The notes below the pieces were generated by a model. That model did not search any database. It saw only the letters and a program-made list of their open reading frames with translations, and was not told the origin of the DNA. The position numbers and the translations under genes are program-made. DNA of 51,520 nt from Clostridia bacterium (lineage in GTDB: Bacteria > Bacillota > Clostridia > Oscillospirales > CAG-272): NCBI GenBank assembly GCA_017416185.1, contig JAFQDF010000035.1, positions 1 to 51,520 on the forward strand, written 5' to 3'. This document shows positions 24,561-32,800 of the stretch, piece after piece. The number at the start of each line of letters is the position of its first letter. Position 1 is the first letter of the stretch.

Positions 24561-26426
24561 ATGCTTATCAAGCTTTCAAATGAGCTTATATCCGATGAAA
24601 AGATAACGTTTAAAAAAAATACCACCGAGGATGCTTCGCTGCGCGGAGCATTTTCGGTATCCGAAAAGCTTAAGCTTGACCTTACCATACCCCGAAGCTA
24701 CGGTGTCCGTATGGCGGTTATGCGGCTGCACCGTGACGGTGAGGCGGAAAGGGATATACCCTTTAATACCGTAGAATGCGGAAGCTTTACCTTGACTCTT
24801 GATATGTCAGAGCTCGGTGTGGGCTTGTATTACTACAGTATCCTTTTTCTGAGGGGCAATGATACTCTGTTCAGCCATACCGTAAATAACGTAGACCTCG
24901 AATTATCCGAGCGTAAGGGAAGTGATTTCAGAATGCTTGTCTATTCTGATGATTTTACTACCCCCGATTGGTTTAAGGGCGGAGTGATGTATCATATCTT
25001 CGTTGACCGCTTTTATAAAAGCGGAAACTCCCCCGTGAGAGAGGATGCAGAAAATCAGAACGACTGGTTTGCGCCCATATCCCAGTACGGTGTTATTCCC
25101 GGTGCCGCTGTCAAAAACGACCTGTTTTACGGCGGAGACCTCTACGGAATCACGCAGAAGCTTGATTATCTTGCCAAAATGGGCGTAAGCATAATCTATC
25201 TCAGCCCGATCTTCAAAGCTGCGTCAAATCATAAGTACGATACCGCAGACTATATGCAGATAGACCCTTGCTTCGGCGGCGAAGAAGCCTTTTGCGACCT
25301 TATAGCAAAAGCTGAAGAGAAGGGAATAAGAGTTATCCTTGACGGTGTGTTCAATCACACGGGGGATGACAGCATATACTTTAACAGATACGGTAACTAC
25401 CCCTCAAAGGGAGCTTACCAAAGCGAGGATTCCGAATACCGTAACTGGTATTTCTTTGATAAAAACAAAAAAGCGGGTTATGAGTGCTGGTGGGATATAG
25501 ATATCCTTCCCAAGCTCGACCACCGTACCGAAAGCTGCCGCAGATTTTTCACCTCCGAGGAGGGCGTAGGTGCAAAATACGCAGGTATGGGAACAGGCGG
25601 TTGGCGACTTGACGTGGCGGATGAGCTTTCCGACGATTTCCTGTACGAATTCAGAAAAAGCGTTAAGAACGCAAACAAGGATGCCATAATTATAGGAGAA
25701 GTTTGGGAAAACGCCGCAGATAAGATAGCCTACGGCAAGCGCCGCCATTATTTTCAGGGTAAACAGCTTGATTCGGTTATGAACTACCCCTTCAGGACGG
25801 CTTTGCTTGAGTTTATTTTAAACCGTAATGCAAAGGTTCTTGCCGACGAGCTTACCGATATATATTCATCCTATCCCAAGTGTGTAGCCGACTGTCTTAT
25901 GAATATCATCGGCACCCACGATACCGAGCGTATTATCACGGTGCTCGGTGACAAAAAATACAAGGAGCTTTCAAACAGAGAGCTTTCGGGTCATTATATG
26001 TCCCGTGAAGAATATACCGAAGCCACAAAGCTTCTTAAGATAGCTTCAACTATACAGTATACCGTGTACGGCGTGCCCTCGGTGTTTTACGGAGACGAGG
26101 CGGGTCTGGAGGGCGGACGCGACCCCTTCTGCCGCCGCACCTACCCCTGGGGCAGGGAAAACAAGGAGCTGTATAAGCATTATAAGACCCTTGGCAAGAT
26201 CAGAAATGTCCCTGTTTTCAAGACGGGAGATTTTAAGATCATCGAATACGGGGCTGACTATATAATCTATCAGAGAAGTCTTGCAGACACCAAGGTTTTG
26301 ATTTGTGCCAATATGGGCAATGAGCCTGTAGAGCTTAATGTCAAGGGCAGGGATCTTCTTACCGGAAAAAGCTTTTGCGGTATAGTTGAGTCAAAGTCGG
26401 CTGCGATCTGTTATATAGAAAAATAA
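24561..26426 (+). CDS. GH13 alpha-glucan hydrolase (neopullulanase/cyclomaltodextrinase-like)
   Basis: A 621-residue GH13 enzyme with no signal peptide, so it acts in the cytoplasm. An N-terminal beta domain (about 1-125) is followed by the barrel, with the four conserved regions: DGVFNHTG, GWRLDVADE (nucleophile Asp), IIGEVWE (acid/base Glu) and IIGTHDTER (transition-state Asp). An extra N-terminal domain and the region-I spacing favour a neopullulanase or cyclomaltodextrinase type over plain amylase. It starts two bases after glgP stops, so it is surely co-transcribed and would debranch or shorten chains released during glycogen breakdown. Its stop codon lies in a bidirectional terminator. 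Confidence 0.92.
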   Translation: MLIKLSNELISDEKITFKKNTTEDASLRGAFSVSEKLKLDLTIPRSYGVRMAVMRLHRDGEAERDIPFNTVECGSFTLTLDMSELGVGLYYYSILFLRGNDTLFSHTVNNVDLELSERKGSDFRMLVYSDDFTTPDWFKGGVMYHIFVDRFYKSGNSPVREDAENQNDWFAPISQYGVIPGAAVKNDLFYGGDLYGITQKLDYLAKMGVSIIYLSPIFKAASNHKYDTADYMQIDPCFGGEEAFCDLIAKAEEKGIRVILDGVFNHTGDDSIYFNRYGNYPSKGAYQSEDSEYRNWYFFDKNKKAGYECWWDIDILPKLDHRTESCRRFFTSEEGVGAKYAGMGTGGWRLDVADELSDDFLYEFRKSVKNANKDAIIIGEVWENAADKIAYGKRRHYFQGKQLDSVMNYPFRTALLEFILNRNAKVLADELTDIYSSYPKCVADCLMNIIGTHDTERIITVLGDKKYKELSNRELSGHYMSREEYTEATKLLKIASTIQYTVYGVPSVFYGDEAGLEGGRDPFCRRTYPWGRENKELYKHYKTLGKIRNVPVFKTGDFKIIEYGADYIIYQRSLADTKVLICANMGNEPVELNVKGRDLLTGKSFCGIVESKSAAICYIEK

Positions 26427-26449
26427 GATCCCAAACGGGATCTTATTTT
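26420..26449. terminator. bidirectional terminator between GH13 and serpin genes
   Basis: A 13-bp perfect stem AAAATAAGATCCC / GGGATCTTATTTT with an AAAC loop between convergent genes. Confidence 0.92.
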
Positions 26450-28035
26450 CATTTTACGTTGTTTACAGTACCGATAAACAGCGGCAAGCCGTCATAGCCG
26501 CCAATGACAAACACAAAGGGTCTGTCAAGGACGAAGTTTATCTCGTCAAGAGGGGCGGAGGTAGCACCGCAGATCATCATTGTGAAGGCGGCTGCCTTGC
26601 AGCCCTTTTCGTCTACCGTAACTCTTGCACCGTGTACCATAGTGTCAAGAAATGCTCCCGCATCGGTGATGGGGGACATATTGGCTTTGATCTCATCTGT
26701 GATGTCCGTTATTCCCAGTTTGCCGAGATCCTCCGTCAGATCAAGCTGAGAGGAGACGTCGAACTTCGGCATACTGAAATTGATTATTGCACGTCTCTCG
26801 CTGTCCCAACAGGGCTTGTCGGTAAGGTCGCTCATATAGCTGTCCCTGCCGCCGCAGAGTACGAACTCGGCAAACTCGTCGGTAGCTATAAGCTCCTGAG
26901 GGGTCATACCCTCTTTGGGGAGTATAAAGGTCATATGACCGTTTTCGGTGAAATACTTTTTGTACGCCGTGAAGTTGTCGCCTACCGAGATAGAACCGTT
27001 TGTGCTCTCGTTCATAAACTCTGTCGTGACCTTGCCGTCGGTACCGTGGAATACTCTTTCTCTGTTACGCTCGGGATTAAATTCCTCTGACCATTTTCCG
27101 TTGAAAAGAATGGTGGAGGCAAGGGCAAGAACGGTTTCCTCGGGCAGTCCGATCCCTTTTACCTGATCGGTGAGCATTCCGTCGGTCTGCTCGTTCAGCC
27201 AGCCGCGCAGAACCTCGTCGTATTCCTTACTGCCCATCCTGCCCTCAAAGGTGGAGGCGTAATAGTTTTCTGCCAAAATTTCAAGAGGCTCGGACTTATA
27301 TTCCCCCTCCTCGCGAAGCCACAGGGAGTTGGCAAGGATAGTCTTTGCCGTACCGTCATCGGTATATAGAGCCTTCCAGAGAGAGTTGGCGTCGGCGCGA
27401 AGCTCATCTATACTGTCACTTCCTAAAGCATTAAGTATCTGGGCACGGCTTTCACCTGCGCTCGTTTCTGCAAGCATTGCCAGAGCCATATATACGTTGA
27501 CGGGGGAGTAGATCGCGTTGTCCTCGGTGTCAGCTAAAAACGCCTTGGTGGAGTACTTGATGAACTTACTAAGGTCTGGAGTGTCGCTATCGTAAGCCTC
27601 GCGGAAGGAATCCCTGTCGTTTTGCCATTTGTTATAAGCCTCGGGGTCGTTTAGGTCCGCGTTCAGGCTATAGTTAAGCACCCTCTCGGGATAAACGGCT
27701 TTTTTCATACAGTAATCAAGGTTGTAATAATGTTTGTTTCCGGAGATGTCCGTGGCGCTTTCCTGCTCGTTTACCTCCGCGTCATCGCCCGCGTTATCGG
27801 TCAGCAAATTTTGATCTATGGGAGTCTCGGGCAAATTTTGATCTATGGGAGTCTCGGGCATAGATTCTTCCTTAGGTCGGAGTGCAACCACTCCCATAAG
27901 TATTGATATACACAGAAGTATTGCCACTGCAGGTATCCAACGGAGTCTGTTTCTTTTCTTTTTATAGCTTGCCGCCTCCTCGATAAGATCGTCCCCGATC
28001 ATACCGACAGCGTCCTGAAGCTTTTCTCGTTTCAT
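26449..28035 (-). CDS. membrane-anchored serpin with an anti-sigma-like N-terminus
   Basis: A 528-residue protein. Residues 1-32 are cytosolic and charged (DAVGMIGDDLIEEAASYKKK), the pattern seen at the N-terminus of proteins paired with ECF sigma factors in related Clostridia; 33-52 is a membrane helix; 53-150 is a linker with a duplicated PETPIDQNL. From about 150 to the end is a complete serpin: the hinge DEKGCKAAAF (E476, G478), a reactive loop, and the signature DRPFVFVI. Counting from the hinge puts the scissile bond near T492-S493, so a target protease that likes small residues. The gene overlaps the ECF sigma gene by ATGA. The serpin domain would face outside. Confidence 0.9.
   Translation of the reverse strand: MKREKLQDAVGMIGDDLIEEAASYKKKRNRLRWIPAVAILLCISILMGVVALRPKEESMPETPIDQNLPETPIDQNLLTDNAGDDAEVNEQESATDISGNKHYYNLDYCMKKAVYPERVLNYSLNADLNDPEAYNKWQNDRDSFREAYDSDTPDLSKFIKYSTKAFLADTEDNAIYSPVNVYMALAMLAETSAGESRAQILNALGSDSIDELRADANSLWKALYTDDGTAKTILANSLWLREEGEYKSEPLEILAENYYASTFEGRMGSKEYDEVLRGWLNEQTDGMLTDQVKGIGLPEETVLALASTILFNGKWSEEFNPERNRERVFHGTDGKVTTEFMNESTNGSISVGDNFTAYKKYFTENGHMTFILPKEGMTPQELIATDEFAEFVLCGGRDSYMSDLTDKPCWDSERRAIINFSMPKFDVSSQLDLTEDLGKLGITDITDEIKANMSPITDAGAFLDTMVHGARVTVDEKGCKAAAFTMMICGATSAPLDEINFVLDRPFVFVIGGYDGLPLFIGTVNNVK
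27804..27857. repeat. 27-bp perfect tandem duplication in the serpin linker
   Basis: Two identical 27-bp units (27804-27830 and 27831-27857) encode the repeated PETPIDQNL in the extracytoplasmic linker. The frame is kept. Confidence 0.95.
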
Positions 28036-28589
28036 ATACTAATACCCTCCTCACTGAGATATTTTTGCAGTCTTTGTCTTGTACGGCAGAGCTGCATTTT
28101 AATTTTCCCCTCGCTTGCACCGAAGCGCTTGGCTATATCCGCGATAGAGTCGCAGAACCAATAACGGCGAAGGAAAACTATACGGTCGCTTTCCTTAAGC
28201 TCCCTCAGAAATCTGTCGATATAGACCGACAGCTCCTTTGCTTCAAGAGCGTTCTCCACGCTCTCGGCGTTGGGGATACATTCGCCTAATTCGTCGAGGG
28301 ATGCGGAAATATTGCAGGCGCGCTTTTCTGCATATTTGTACCGCCATATCTTTAAGGAAATATTCCTCGTTATCCTCATTATAAAAGAGGATAAAACGTC
28401 AGGCCTGTGGGGCGGAATGGAGTCCCATACCCCAAGGTATGTATCGTTGACTGCCTCCTCGCTGTCGCGGGAGTCTCCTAAAATGTTGTAGGCAACGCTG
28501 TAGCAGAGCCGTCCGTATTTCTGCCGTGTGGCTTCAAGCCCGGATTCGTCCCTTTGCCACAGAAGCTCTATAATTCTTTTGTCCTCCAT
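28032..28589 (-). CDS. ECF-type RNA polymerase sigma factor
   Basis: A 185-residue sigma-70 family protein with only regions 2 and 4. Region 2 (about 20-90) has EEAVNDTYLGVWDSI and the -10 binding RITRNISLKIWRYK; region 4 (about 125-180) has ESDRIVFLRRYWFCDSIADI and the recognition helix ASEGKIKMQLCRTRQRL. ECF factors are held by a membrane anti-sigma protein until a signal arrives. The stop overlaps the start of the serpin gene (ATGA), so the two are translated together; the serpin is the only candidate anti-sigma. AGGAGGTGG precedes the ATG. Confidence 0.93.
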   Translation of the reverse strand: MEDKRIIELLWQRDESGLEATRQKYGRLCYSVAYNILGDSRDSEEAVNDTYLGVWDSIPPHRPDVLSSFIMRITRNISLKIWRYKYAEKRACNISASLDELGECIPNAESVENALEAKELSVYIDRFLRELKESDRIVFLRRYWFCDSIADIAKRFGASEGKIKMQLCRTRQRLQKYLSEEGISI

Positions 28590-28647
28590 TTTTCCACCTC
28601 CTATACGTAAACTACCGATATTTTTTGTTTGGTAACGTTATTATAGC

Positions 28648-28677
28648 AAAATAAACCGTTGGTTGCAACGGTTTATT
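28648..28677 (-). terminator. terminator of spoVAE
   Basis: A 13-bp perfect stem AAATAAACCGTTG / CAACGGTTTATTT with GTTG loop; the spoVAE stop codon lies inside it. An extended -10 box, TGCTATAAT, follows directly on the minus strand and could serve the sigma gene. Confidence 0.8.
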
Positions 28678-29026
28678 TCGGTTTACTTTTAAATAACAGT
28701 GCTGCCATGTATCCGAAGATAAGGGCGGCGGCGATACCTGCCGCTGTTGCGGTGAGAGCACCGGTGAGAGCGCCGAGGAGTCCGTACTGTCTTACTCCTT
28801 CCTCGATTCCCTTGGCTATGGAGTAGCCGAAGCCGGTTAAAGGAACGGTGGCTCCGCAGCCTGCGTACTTAACTATAGGCTCGTATACTCCTGCGGCGGT
28901 CAGTATCACTCCCGCTACCACGTAACCTACAAGGATACGGGCGGGGGTGAGCTTTGTTCGGTCGATGAGTATCTGGGCGATGACGCAGAACAGTCCTCCT
29001 ACCCAGAAGGCATTAAAGTATTCCAT
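28673..29026 (-). CDS. spoVAE: stage V sporulation protein AE (SpoVAEb)
   Basis: A 117-residue membrane protein matching SpoVAEb: FNAFWVGGLFCVIAQILIDR, KLTPARILVGYVV, then the family signature GCGATVPLTGFGYSIAKG and a final hydrophobic helix. It forms part of the SpoVA channel that moves dipicolinic acid into the forespore and out at germination. I start at the ATG at 29026, with GAAGGAGA before it; an in-frame ATG at 29101 lies in the palindromic array. It follows spoVAD on the same strand after a 271-bp gap filled by a hairpin array, where other species have a few bases only. Confidence 0.95.
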   Translation of the reverse strand: MEYFNAFWVGGLFCVIAQILIDRTKLTPARILVGYVVAGVILTAAGVYEPIVKYAGCGATVPLTGFGYSIAKGIEEGVRQYGLLGALTGALTATAAGIAAALIFGYMAALLFKSKPK

Positions 29027-29045
29027 ATGGTTTCTCCTTCCTTCT

Positions 29046-29284
29046 CGTTTTGCGAAGCAAAATATATCGAGTTGACCGTAGGTCAACATATCGACTGCCA
29101 ACGGCAGATATCGAATTCACCGAAGGTGAATATATCGACTTGATCGATCGTTTTGAAATCACAATGGTTCTGTCGGTAACCGAATAGTTTTGTCGATATG
29201 TTCGTCTGCGACGAACTCGATATGTGCTTTGCACTCGATATGTTTGCTAAAGCAAACTCGATATATTTTACCTGCGGCAAAATG
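29046..29284. repeat. palindromic hairpin-linker array between spoVAD and spoVAE
   Basis: Small hairpins with three-base loops (GTTGACC-GTA-GGTCAAC, CTGCC-AAC-GGCAG, ATTCACC-GAA-GGTGAAT, then GTTCGTC-TGC-GACGAAC, GTGC-TTT-GCAC and GTTTGC-TAAA-GCAAAC) are separated by a fixed 7-mer. It reads ATATCGA four times in the left half (29064, 29088, 29108, 29132) and TCGATAT four times in the right half (29193, 29217, 29235, 29258), so the halves can pair with one another. Confidence 0.9.
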
Positions 29285-29297
29285 AGCTTCGGTTTGT

Positions 29298-30296
29298 TTA
29301 GATTTGAGATTTTATATGCACTAAATGCGCAATCCCCGGTATATTCTGCCCCTGCTGTACTGCCATAGGACTGAGTAATGCCCCCGTTCCGATAAAGAGG
29401 ATGTTTTTTAGAATTCCTTTTTTCATCTCCTCAAGAAAGTGGGAGGCCATCATTACCGCCGAGCATCCGCAGCCCGAGGCTCCCGCGTGCATATCCTGCT
29501 TTTCACGGTCATAGATGAAAAGACCGCAGTCGGTATATACGTCACGCATATCGTACCCCTTGTCAAGCATCAGATCAATTACTATTCCGTGACCCTCAAA
29601 ACCTAAGTCTCCCGTGATTATCTTGTCGTAGTCTTGGGGCTTTGTACCTGTCGCTTCAAAATACCTTGTCAAGGTGGATATGGCGGCAGGAGCCATAGCC
29701 GCTCCCATATTGTTGGCATCCTTTATACCCATATCGGTAGAAATACCGCCCATACCGTCAACGATATAGGGTCCGTCCCCCTCGGATGACAGTATAAATG
29801 CTCCCGCGCCCGTTACCGTATGCTGGGAGGTTGGTGTGCGCTGGCTTCCGTATTCAAGGGGAAAGCGGAATTGCCTTTCAGCCGAGCAGAAATGACTGCT
29901 TGTAACACAGGCGCAGCTCTCCATACCTGCGTTTATGGCAAGAGAAGCCAGAAACAGGGAAAGGGCAGCGGTGGAGCAGGCTCCGTAAAGCCCGAAGTAG
30001 GGAATATCAAAATCCAAAAGCCCGTAAGCCGAGGAGGTGCATTGATTTATCAGGTCTCCCGCAAAAAGTCCGTCAATGTTTTCTTCTTTCATATCTGCTT
30101 TATTCAGAGCTATAGTCAAGGCTCTCTTTTGCATTTCAGCCTCGGACTTTTCCCAGCTGTCCTTGTCAAAGCTGTCGGTTGTATCAAACTCGTCAAAAAC
30201 ATCTCCGAAGGGGCCCTCGTGCTCACGTTTACCCACCACGCTTGCGGCTGAGATCATTGATACCGGACGTTTAAATCGTATAATTTCCTTTCTCAT
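29298..30296 (-). CDS. spoVAD: stage V sporulation protein AD
   Basis: A 333-residue thiolase-fold protein, the dipicolinic-acid-binding member of the SpoVA complex, near the usual 338. Typical blocks include GPFGDVFDEFD, LFAGDLINQCTSS, YFGLYGACSTAALSL and the C-terminal LFIGTGALLSP. GAGGTAAC stands before the ATG at 30296; an upstream in-frame ATG at 30362 lies in a hairpin repeat. Upstream is the composite repeat and a divergent DeoR gene. No spoVAC is found on either side, although spoVAC-spoVAD-spoVAE is the common order. Confidence 0.95.
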   Translation of the reverse strand: MRKEIIRFKRPVSMISAASVVGKREHEGPFGDVFDEFDTTDSFDKDSWEKSEAEMQKRALTIALNKADMKEENIDGLFAGDLINQCTSSAYGLLDFDIPYFGLYGACSTAALSLFLASLAINAGMESCACVTSSHFCSAERQFRFPLEYGSQRTPTSQHTVTGAGAFILSSEGDGPYIVDGMGGISTDMGIKDANNMGAAMAPAAISTLTRYFEATGTKPQDYDKIITGDLGFEGHGIVIDLMLDKGYDMRDVYTDCGLFIYDREKQDMHAGASGCGCSAVMMASHFLEEMKKGILKNILFIGTGALLSPMAVQQGQNIPGIAHLVHIKSQI

Positions 30297-30301
30297 TGTT
30301 A

Positions 30302-30524
30302 CCTCATTAATTGTATCAGTAATTAGAGGAAGAAAACCGCTTTGGCGGTTTTCAACCGTCACTATTCACTATTCTCTATTATCTATTCACTATTCACTTG
30401 TTTTGGCTTTAAGTGAATAAGTATTTGGTCAGTAAAATGATGAGCCGCAGAAAACAAGCTTTATATTAAAAGACCTCTTCTTTAGTGAATAGTGAATAAC
30501 GAATAGTGAATAGAGAATAACCGA
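30302..30524 (+). repeat. heptamer-armed composite repeat, copy 3
   Basis: AATTAGAGGAAG, hairpin GAAAACCGC-TTTG-GCGGTTTTC (about 30314-30340), ATTCACT-type array, core with GTATTTGGTCA and GAGCCGCAG, TTCTTTAGTGAAT, then AGTGAAT array. Same order as copies 1 and 2. The rest of the 423-bp gap, 30525-30719, holds the DeoR promoter. Confidence 0.85.
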
Positions 30525-30576
30525 ACATAGTTTATACCAAGTATGTGAAACTATGTATAAAAGTGTGAACTTTTGT

Positions 30577-30635
30577 GAATTTATATGATAAATTTATCAC
30601 AAATCATTGACAGTTGACAGCAAAAGTGATATTAT
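30577..30635 (+). promoter_or_regulatory. promoter and possible operator of the DeoR / 2-oxoacid dehydrogenase operon
   Basis: TTGACA (30607-30612), 17-base spacer, TATTAT (30630-30635). Just upstream, GTGAATTTAT and ATAAATTTATCAC form an imperfect inverted repeat that could bind the DeoR protein. AAAGGTGG precedes the ATG at 30720. Confidence 0.65.
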
Positions 30636-30719
30636 GTATTTGAAGTAATTTGGCTTCAATAGGGTATCTTTGTAAATGACTTTCAGACATACCCAATAAA
30701 TCACAAAGGTGGTTAACAA

Positions 30720-31487
30720 ATGAAGGTTTCATCGAGAAGAGAGGTCATCAGAACTCTGCTCGGTACCAAGCCTTTTATTTCCCTTGAGGAGCTTGAGGAG
30801 GCCTTTCCCGAGGTGTCGCAGATGACTCTGCGACGTGACATCGAGTATTTTGAGAAGCAGGGCGAGGCTATCAAGGTGCGTGGCGGAGCGCGCTCAATGA
30901 AATTTATCACTACATCTATGGAGGATGCATTCTCCAAGAGATTGCAGGAAAACGTTCTCTCCAAGGAAAGACTGGCGTCTGTTGCGGTATCTATGATCGA
31001 AACAGGCAGAAGCATATTCCTTGATTCGGGAACAACGATGCTGACCTTGGCATCTATACTTCCCGACGAGAGATTTACCGTTACCACCACGGGTCCCAAC
31101 GTCGCCCTTGAGATAATCAAGAAGCGCAGACCTATGGTAAACATAGTAGGCGGTATGCTCAACCGTGATAATATTTCTGTTGTGGGTAATCCGGCGCTTG
31201 AGTTTATTGATTCCATCAATATCGACATAGCGTTCATTGTTCCGTCAGGTGTGTCAGCCGACGGACTGACCAGCGGAAATTATACCGAATGTGAGATCAA
31301 AAAGAAGGTAATTTCAAAGGCGCACAAGGTAGTGGTACTGATGAATTTATCCAAGATCAATAAGGTTTTACCTTATACTGTATGTTCACTTGCCGACGTT
31401 GACGTGTTGGTATCGGACATGCCTCTGCCCCCTGAAATGAGAAGGCAGGCAGAAAAAGCAAATACTGAAATAATTATTACTCAATAA
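30720..31487 (+). CDS. DeoR-family transcriptional regulator
   Basis: A 255-residue regulator with an N-terminal winged helix (about 5-55; SLEELEEAFPEVSQMTLRRD) and the C-terminal DeoR sensor domain with an isomerase-like fold (DSGTTMLTLA near 99, VGGMLNRDN and SGVSADGLTSG). DeoR proteins are usually repressors freed by a sugar phosphate. It starts the operon and ends 14 bases before the E2 gene, so it very likely controls the dehydrogenase complex. Codon use is ordinary, in contrast to the strongly biased genes that follow. Confidence 0.9.
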   Translation: MKVSSRREVIRTLLGTKPFISLEELEEAFPEVSQMTLRRDIEYFEKQGEAIKVRGGARSMKFITTSMEDAFSKRLQENVLSKERLASVAVSMIETGRSIFLDSGTTMLTLASILPDERFTVTTTGPNVALEIIKKRRPMVNIVGGMLNRDNISVVGNPALEFIDSINIDIAFIVPSGVSADGLTSGNYTECEIKKKVISKAHKVVVLMNLSKINKVLPYTVCSLADVDVLVSDMPLPPEMRRQAEKANTEIIITQ

Positions 31488-31501
31488 TAGGAGGAAAACA
31501 A

Positions 31502-32782
31502 ATGGCAACATTAGTTATCATGCCAAGACAGGGACAGAGCGTTGAAAGCTGTGTCATCACCGAGTGGGTGAAGAAGGTTGGCGACAAGGTTAACGTAGGT
31601 GATGTTCTTTTCTCTTACGAGACCGATAAGTCCAGCTTTGAAGAAGCCGCTCAGGTAGAGGGTACACTTCTTGCTGTCTTCTGTGAAGACGGTGACGACG
31701 TACCTTGTCTTGATCCGGTATGCGTTATCGGAGCGGAGGGTGAGGATTTCTCCGCACTCGTACCCAAGAAGGAGGAGGAGGCAGCTCCTGCTGAAGCAGC
31801 ACCCGCTGAAGCGGCTCCTGCAGCTGTAGAGGCTCCCAAGGCGGACCTTGCAGCACCCGTTGCAACAAAGTCCGAGGACGGCTTTGTACGTATCTCCCCC
31901 AGAGCAAAGCATCTTGCAGAAAGAACAGATGCAGACCTTTCCAAGGCAGTTCCCACAGGCCCTATGGGCAGAATCATAGAAAGAGACGTTAACACTCTTC
32001 TTGACAAGGGTTACCTTGTTGGTGCGGCTACCGAAGAGGCAGTTGCGGCTCCCGCAGCAGCGGCAGAGGCAGCACCCGCACCCGAGTACGTTGACGAAAA
32101 GCTTCCCAATATCCGTAAGGTTATTGCTAAGTCTATGCACGCATCTCTTTCCAATATGGCTCAGCTTACACTCAACGCATCCTTCGATGCTACCAAGCTT
32201 ATGGCTCTGCGTAAGACTCTCAAGGCTAACGCTGAGAAGCTGGGTATGAACAATATCACATTAAACGATATGGTTCTCTTCGCTGTTGCGAAGACCTTAA
32301 AGAATCACCGTGACCTCAACGCTCATTACCTTGACGCAGAGGACAAGATGAGATTCTTTACAGACGTTCACCTCGGTATCGCTTGTGATACTGACAGAGG
32401 ACTTCTGGTTCCCACAGTATTCAATGCAAACAAGATGTCTCTCAACGACCTTGCTGCTGCATCCAAGAGCGTTATCGGTGACGCAAAGAACGGTTCTATC
32501 AGCCCCGACAAGCTTAAGGGCGCATCCTTTACCGTTACCAACCTCGGTGCTATGGGCATCGAGAGCTTCACTCCCGTTGTTAATCCTCCTCAGACCGGTA
32601 TTCTTGGTGTCGGCACTATCATGCGCCGCGTAAAGAACGTGGGCGGTCAGGACATCTTCTATGATGCAATGGGACTCTCCCTTACCTTTGACCACAGAGC
32701 TCTTGACGGTGCTCCCGCAGCTAAGTTCTTAAAGGAACTCTGCGCTAACCTCGAGAACTTTGATCTCTTACTTGCTAAGTAA
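31502..32782 (+). CDS. dihydrolipoamide acyltransferase, E2 of a 2-oxoacid dehydrogenase complex
   Basis: A 426-residue E2 that carries the acyl group on lipoate and passes it to CoA. Domains in order: one lipoyl domain (1-80) with the lipoyl Lys in ETDKSSFE; an Ala/Pro/Glu linker (about 90-125); the E3-binding domain (about 128-170, RISPRAKHLAERTD); a second Ala-rich linker; and the catalytic domain with the active-site DHRALDG near residue 400. AGGAGG precedes the ATG. Codon use is heavily biased, a sign of strong expression. Substrate (pyruvate, acetoin or branched-chain) cannot be told from sequence. Confidence 0.93.
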   Translation: MATLVIMPRQGQSVESCVITEWVKKVGDKVNVGDVLFSYETDKSSFEEAAQVEGTLLAVFCEDGDDVPCLDPVCVIGAEGEDFSALVPKKEEEAAPAEAAPAEAAPAAVEAPKADLAAPVATKSEDGFVRISPRAKHLAERTDADLSKAVPTGPMGRIIERDVNTLLDKGYLVGAATEEAVAAPAAAAEAAPAPEYVDEKLPNIRKVIAKSMHASLSNMAQLTLNASFDATKLMALRKTLKANAEKLGMNNITLNDMVLFAVAKTLKNHRDLNAHYLDAEDKMRFFTDVHLGIACDTDRGLLVPTVFNANKMSLNDLAAASKSVIGDAKNGSISPDKLKGASFTVTNLGAMGIESFTPVVNPPQTGILGVGTIMRRVKNVGGQDIFYDAMGLSLTFDHRALDGAPAAKFLKELCANLENFDLLLAK

Positions 32783-32800
32783 TTTCGGAGGTAAGACAAA

